A stretch of 9,332 nt of DNA from Gaiellales bacterium (GTDB lineage Bacteria > Actinomycetota > Thermoleophilia > Gaiellales > F1-60-MAGs149). The notes below the pieces were generated by a model. It was not told the DNA's origin. It did no database searches and worked only from the letters and a program-made list of their open reading frames with translations. Shown piece by piece: positions 6,367-9,332 of this stretch. Positions within the stretch are counted from its first letter, which is position 1; every line of letters starts with the position of its first letter. The stretch lies in contig JAURLF010000203.1 of assembly GCA_030831375.1 (NCBI GenBank), positions 1-9,332 of the forward strand, written 5' to 3'. Made by a program: the position numbers and the translations under genes.

Positions 6367-6807
6367 TCAGTCCGCGGGGTACGGGATCGGCGCGAGCCCG
6401 GCGACGAGCTCGTCCTGACGGGCCAGCATCTCGCCCCGGTCCGTCTCGTGGTCGTGCCCGAGCAGGTGCAGCGTGCCGTGCACGACCAGGTCGAGGAGCT
6501 CCGCCCCGGGGGTGACACCGCCGTCGACGGCCTGCGCCTCCAGCACGGGGACGCACACGACGACGTCGCCGAGCATCCGGGTCACGCCCGCGAGGCCCTC
6601 GTCCTCGTCGATCGGGAACGCGAGCACGTCCGTCGGCTCGTCCTTGCCGCGGTGCTCGCGGTTGATGGCGCGCATCTCGTGCTCGTCGAGCAGGACGACG
6701 CCGACCTCGCACTCCCCCGCCTCCTCGGCGGCGAGCACCGCCTCGACGGCCGCCACGATCGCCATCACGTCGGCGCCGCAGCCGGCGCGGTCGTCGACCT
6801 CGACCAT
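6367..6807 (-). CDS. ybeY: Endoribonuclease YbeY (rRNA maturation factor)
   Basis: The protein has 146 aa, usual for the family. It is a zinc-dependent single-strand endoribonuclease for 16S rRNA 3'-end processing and ribosome quality control. The signature HGTLHLLGHDH (110-120) supplies the three metal-binding histidines (110, 114, 120). EPTDVLAFP (57-65) is the other conserved block. The N-terminus is short compared with E. coli YbeY. The ATG at 6807 shares its A with the phoH stop (TGATG), and GAGGAG lies 5 nt before it, so the start is well supported. Gene order phoH-ybeY is conserved widely in bacteria. Confidence 0.96.
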   Translation of the reverse strand: MVEVDDRAGCGADVMAIVAAVEAVLAAEEAGECEVGVVLLDEHEMRAINREHRGKDEPTDVLAFPIDEDEGLAGVTRMLGDVVVCVPVLEAQAVDGGVTPGAELLDLVVHGTLHLLGHDHETDRGEMLARQDELVAGLAPIPYPAD

Positions 6808-7751
6808 CACGACTCCTCGTCGGAGACCCGGTAGGCCTCGACGATCCGCTGCACGAGCTGATGGCGGACGACGTCGGCGCGGTCGAAGTCGATCACCTCG
6901 ATGCCCTCCACCCCGCGCAGCACGTCGCGGGCCTCCACGAGCCCGGAGCGCTGATCGCGCGGCAGATCGATCTGCGTCGGGTCGCCCGTGACGACGACCT
7001 TGGAGCCCATCCCGAGCCGGGTCAGGAACATCCGCATCTGCTCGCGCGTCGTGTTCTGCGCCTCGTCGAGGATGATGAACGCGTCGTTGAGCGTGCGGCC
7101 GCGCATGAAGGCGAGCGGCGCGACCTCGACGACACCGCGCTCGAGCAGGGCCGTCACGCGCTCGCCGTCCATCATGTCGTAGAGCGCGTCGAAGAGCGGC
7201 CGCAGGTACGGGTCGACCTTCGCCATCAGATCTCCCGGCAGGAAGCCGAGCCGCTCCCCCGCCTCGACGGCGGGGCGCGTGAGGATGATGCGCGACACCT
7301 GCCGCTCCTCGAGGGCGGCCACCGCCAGCGCCATCGCCAGATACGTCTTTCCGGTGCCGGCCGGACCGCAGCCGAACGTCATCGTGGCGGTGCGGATCGC
7401 GTCGACGTAGCGCTTCTGGTTGAGCGTGCGCGGTCGGATCGTGGTCGTGCGGTGGCGCCAGACGACGTCGCCGAGGACGTCGCCGGCGTGCCCCTCGGCC
7501 GAGAGGACGCCCGTGACGGCCTCCACGGTCTGCGTCTCGAGCGGCATGCCGCGGTCGACGAGCTCGCCGAGCTCGGCGAGCACCGTGCGGGCCCGCCCGA
7601 CCTGGGCGTCGTCGCCGTCGAGCATGACCTCGTCGCCGCGCAGGTAGACCTTGCACGTCGCCGCCTGCGCCACCGCCTTCAGGACCGCGTCCTCGCGCGA
7701 GGCCAGCTCGCGTGCGAACGCGTCGGAGACGGTGAACGCGGCGCGCGTCAC
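6807..7751 (-). CDS. phoH: PhoH-family ATPase (PhoH-like protein, YbeZ type)
   Basis: This 314-aa P-loop ATPase/putative RNA helicase partners YbeY in rRNA processing. An N-terminal KH-like RNA-binding region lies at about 28-62. The ATPase has Walker A GPAGTGKT (129-136), RPAVEAGERLGFLPGD (159-174, a family hallmark), Walker B IILDEAQN (226-233), and GDPTQIDLP (256-264) as the sensor-type motif. Length and motifs are complete. The GTG start at 7751 overlaps the yqeY stop by 4 nt (GTGA), with GGGAGG 10 nt upstream. It is the third gene of the mtaB-yqeY-phoH-ybeY chain. Confidence 0.96.
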   Translation of the reverse strand: MTRAAFTVSDAFARELASREDAVLKAVAQAATCKVYLRGDEVMLDGDDAQVGRARTVLAELGELVDRGMPLETQTVEAVTGVLSAEGHAGDVLGDVVWRHRTTTIRPRTLNQKRYVDAIRTATMTFGCGPAGTGKTYLAMALAVAALEERQVSRIILTRPAVEAGERLGFLPGDLMAKVDPYLRPLFDALYDMMDGERVTALLERGVVEVAPLAFMRGRTLNDAFIILDEAQNTTREQMRMFLTRLGMGSKVVVTGDPTQIDLPRDQRSGLVEARDVLRGVEGIEVIDFDRADVVRHQLVQRIVEAYRVSDEES

Positions 7752-8185
7752 GCGCCGAGCGCCTCCCGGACGGCCGTCGAGACCGCCTTGCCGTCGGCGC
7801 GTCCCTGCGTGCGCGGCGTCAGCACCTTCATCACGGCGCCGAGGTCCTTCGGCTCCGTCGCCCCCACCTCGGCGATCGCCTGCGCGACGAGCTCCGCGAG
7901 CTCCTCGGGCGCGAGCTGCGCGGGCAGGTAGGCGTCGATCAGCGCGGCCTCCGCCTCCTCCTTGGCCGCGTCATCCTCACGGCCGCCCTCGCGAAAGCTC
8001 TCCGCCGCCTCGACGCGGCGCTTGCGCTCGCGGGTCAGCACCTGGATCGCCGCGGACTCGTCGAGCGCGCCCTGCGCCTTCTCGGCGTCCCTGAGCGCGG
8101 CGAGCAGCATCGAGAGCGCGCCGACGCGCTCCGTGTCGCGCGCCAAGCGCGCCGTCTTGAGATCCGCCTCGACCTGCTCGATCAC
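7748..8185 (-). CDS. yqeY: GatB/YqeY-domain protein
   Basis: The protein has 145 aa and resembles the C-terminal tail domain of GatB, the subunit of tRNA-dependent amidotransferases, but stands alone. Stand-alone YqeY is thought to bind tRNA or assist amidation, and its exact role is unknown. The N-terminal helical part has RERKRRVEAAESFREGGRED (53-72), the conserved YqeY block. The C-terminal part has LIDAYLPAQLAPEELAELV (87-105) and ends with the LGAVMKVLTPRTQGRADGKA segment. The GTG at 8185 is chosen because GAGG sits 7 nt upstream and the start overlaps the mtaB stop by 4 nt (GTGA). The longer in-frame start at 8284 would lie inside mtaB. The block mtaB-yqeY-phoH-ybeY is a familiar arrangement in Gram-positives. 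Confidence 0.93.
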   Translation of the reverse strand: MIEQVEADLKTARLARDTERVGALSMLLAALRDAEKAQGALDESAAIQVLTRERKRRVEAAESFREGGREDDAAKEEAEAALIDAYLPAQLAPEELAELVAQAIAEVGATEPKDLGAVMKVLTPRTQGRADGKAVSTAVREALGA

Positions 8186-9219
8186 GTCGTCACCTCGCCA
8201 GAGATCCTGCCGTCCCCGAGGATAGCCGTCCCACGGGCCGTGACCACGCGGCCGGCCATCGCGCCGGCGCCCGTCACGCGCCACGGCGTGCCATCCCGGC
8301 CCTGGCCGAGGCCGGCGCCGTCCGCGTCGGCCTCCTCCACGAGGACCTCGTCGTCGGTGCCCACGCGGCGTGCGCGATGCGCCTGCATGAGCCGGTCCGA
8401 CAGCGCCCGCAGCTCCGCGGCGCGGCGGCGCTTGACCGCGGGGTCCGTGTCGTCGTCCGCCGTCGGCGTGCCGGGCCGGGGCGAGTACGGGAACACGTGC
8501 AGGCGCGCCAGCCCGAGCTCATCAGCGAAGGCGAGCGTCGCCCGATGGTCGTTCTCGGTCTCCCCCGGCAGGCCCGCGATCACGTCCGCGGTGATCGCGA
8601 CGCCGGGGATCCGCGCGCGGGCCGCCGCGACGCGGGCCGCGTAGTCGGCGGCGCGGTAGCGCCGCCGCATGCCGGCCAGCAGGCGGTCCGAGCCCGTCTG
8701 CAGCGGCACGTGCAGGTGCGGCAAGAACGGCGCCCCGGCGAGCACGTCGAGCAGGTCGTCGGCGAGGTGGTTCGGCTCGATCGAGGACAGCCGCACGCGC
8801 TCGAGGCCCCGGATCCCGGCCAGCCGCGCGAGCAGGCCCGTGAGGTCCAGACCGGCCGCCCGGTCGCGGTAGAGCCCGACGTTGACGCCGGTCACGACCA
8901 GCTCGCGGTGCCCCTGCCGGACGCGCCTTCGGGCCTCCTCGAGCACCTCGCCGACGGGGCGCGAACGCGTCGGGCCGCGCACCTCCGGGATCACGCAGTA
9001 CGCGCACGGGAACGAGCAGCCGTCCTGGACCTTCAGGAACATCCGCCGGCGCAGGGGCGACGCCGCGGCGCGGTCGCCGCCGCGGCAGCCGAGCCCGGCC
9101 AGCATGTCGACGACGCGGTCGGGCGCCTGCTCCGACGGCGCGTCGATCACGCGCACGCGCGGATCGATCCCTGCCAGGCCGCTTCCAGACAGGCGCGCCG
9201 CGCAGCCCGTCACCAGCAC
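8182..9219 (-). CDS. mtaB: tRNA t6A37 methylthiotransferase MtaB, N-terminally truncated and fused in frame to a YhdH fragment
   Basis: This radical-SAM enzyme adds a methylthio group to t6A37 of tRNAs reading ANN codons. In this frame the radical SAM cluster motif CSFPCAYC is at nt 8995-9018. Conserved blocks follow: RGPTRSR, VVTGVNVGLY, RLSSIEPNHL, HLHVPLQTGSDRLL, DVIAGLPGETE, LHVFPYSPRPGT and KRRRAAELRALSD. The C-terminal TRAM-like end is short. The first MTTase-domain cysteine motifs (the LGCKVN and NTC types) are absent; only the third, VTGC, remains. Just before VTGC the sequence turns into a YhdH-type reductase, so about 75 native residues are missing and no native start exists in the window. 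In this state MtaB should lack its auxiliary Fe-S cluster. The cause is either an assembly join or a real rearrangement. Downstream overlap with yqeY is intact. Confidence 0.9.
   Translation of the reverse strand: MLVTGCAARLSGSGLAGIDPRVRVIDAPSEQAPDRVVDMLAGLGCRGGDRAAASPLRRRMFLKVQDGCSFPCAYCVIPEVRGPTRSRPVGEVLEEARRRVRQGHRELVVTGVNVGLYRDRAAGLDLTGLLARLAGIRGLERVRLSSIEPNHLADDLLDVLAGAPFLPHLHVPLQTGSDRLLAGMRRRYRAADYAARVAAARARIPGVAITADVIAGLPGETENDHRATLAFADELGLARLHVFPYSPRPGTPTADDDTDPAVKRRRAAELRALSDRLMQAHRARRVGTDDEVLVEEADADGAGLGQGRDGTPWRVTGAGAMAGRVVTARGTAILGDGRISGEVTT
8193..8196 (-). promoter_or_regulatory. Ribosome binding site deciding the yqeY start
   Basis: GAGG on the minus strand lies 7 nt before the GTG at 8185, the best-spaced Shine-Dalgarno in the window. 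It fixes the yqeY start within the mtaB 3' end. Confidence 0.65.
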
Positions 9220-9332
9220 GTGCTGGCCGGCCGGGTAGCGCGGGTCGCTCGAGCCGACCACCACGCCCGCGAGGTCGATGCCGCCGACCAGCGGGTATTT
9301 GCGCAGGATGCGGCCGGCGCCGGTGGCCGCGA
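9205..9332 (-). pseudogene. Fragment of a YhdH/AcuI-type quinone (acrylyl-CoA) reductase, joined to mtaB
   Basis: Translated from the right edge, about 42 residues precede the mtaB homology and continue in the same frame. Recognisable blocks are ATGAGRILRKYPLV, GGIDLAGVVV, SSDPRYPAGQ and HVLVTG. As I recall them, E. coli YhdH has ITGKGKIIRNFPM, PGIDFAGTV, DPRF and GQEVLLTGWG in the same order, so this corresponds to roughly its residues 47-88 (GroES-like domain). The protein should then continue with a nucleotide-binding domain, but instead VLVTG runs into MtaB. The true start lies beyond the window. It could be an assembly artefact, or a real deletion or recombination at short shared sequence. 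Confidence 0.75.

Noticed and set aside
4478..6418. 646-codon open frame on the plus strand
   Set aside because: It is antisense to the glycosylase and pseudokinase-like genes, both of which have recognisable motifs. The frame shows only GC-driven low complexity.
6260..6712. Upstream extension of the pseudokinase-like frame into ybeY
   Set aside because: The extension is out-of-frame ybeY sequence and would read through the 9-bp hairpin at 6333-6353. The first sensible start is the ATG at 6259.
6808..7656. Upstream extension of the ybeY frame through phoH
   Set aside because: This is phoH read in another frame. The SD-supported ATG at 6807, coupled to the phoH stop, gives a complete YbeY.
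9220..9264. GTG at 9264 as a genuine mtaB start
   Set aside because: Residues after it (SSDPRYPAGQ) belong to the YhdH-type segment, which continues further upstream in the same frame to the window edge.

Overview
This is a very GC-rich bacterial window with dense coding, almost all of it on the minus strand. GTG starts are frequent, start/stop overlaps of 1-4 nt are common, and several genes have no Shine-Dalgarno sequence. The protein families and base composition suggest an actinobacterial chromosome, possibly Thermoleophilia/Solirubrobacterales; that placement is an inference from style, not from a marker gene. Apart from one tRNA, every gene reads right to left.

From the right edge leftwards: positions 8182-9332 hold one open frame whose C-terminal 345 codons are the radical-SAM tRNA methylthiotransferase MtaB. 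Its beginning (9205-9332) is instead the N-terminal region of a YhdH/AcuI-type zinc-free quinone (acrylyl-CoA) reductase, so the mtaB 5' end has been replaced by a yhdH fragment. Then comes a tightly overlapped RNA/translation-maintenance operon: mtaB, yqeY (GatB/YqeY family), phoH and ybeY, ending at a strong GC hairpin near 6343. Next are a membrane-anchored protein that looks like a degenerate, catalytically dead Ser/Thr kinase (5306-6259) and an AlkA-like 3-methyladenine DNA glycosylase (4436-5296). The glycosylase converges on the only plus-strand gene, tRNA-Arg(CCG), at 4358-4430. A perfect 10-bp hairpin sits inside the 3' end of the glycosylase gene and is placed to terminate the tRNA.

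Left of the tRNA are an enolase-superfamily epimerase/racemase and a DUF1611 P-loop protein overlapping by 4 nt. This pairing matches the described DgcA/DgcN N-acetyl-D-glutamate route, and a role in peptidoglycan-derived D-Glu or muropeptide turnover is plausible. Downstream is a tiny membrane-anchored LysM protein (89 aa) whose promoter carries two perfect LexA (SOS) boxes. One box lies in the -35/-10 spacer and the other spans the start codon. Its architecture and control resemble the SOS cell-division inhibitors YneA (Bacillus) and ChiZ/DivS (Actinobacteria). It is followed by an RpoD-like sigma factor with a long inverted repeat directly upstream of its start, and by the N-terminal 255 residues of a membrane-anchored VanW/PG-binding-4 type cell-wall protein that runs off the left edge.

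The strongest points for follow-up are the SOS-controlled LysM micro-gene, the yhdH::mtaB chimera at the right edge, and the pseudokinase. I saw no CRISPR array, transposase, integrase, phage gene or recognisable defence system.
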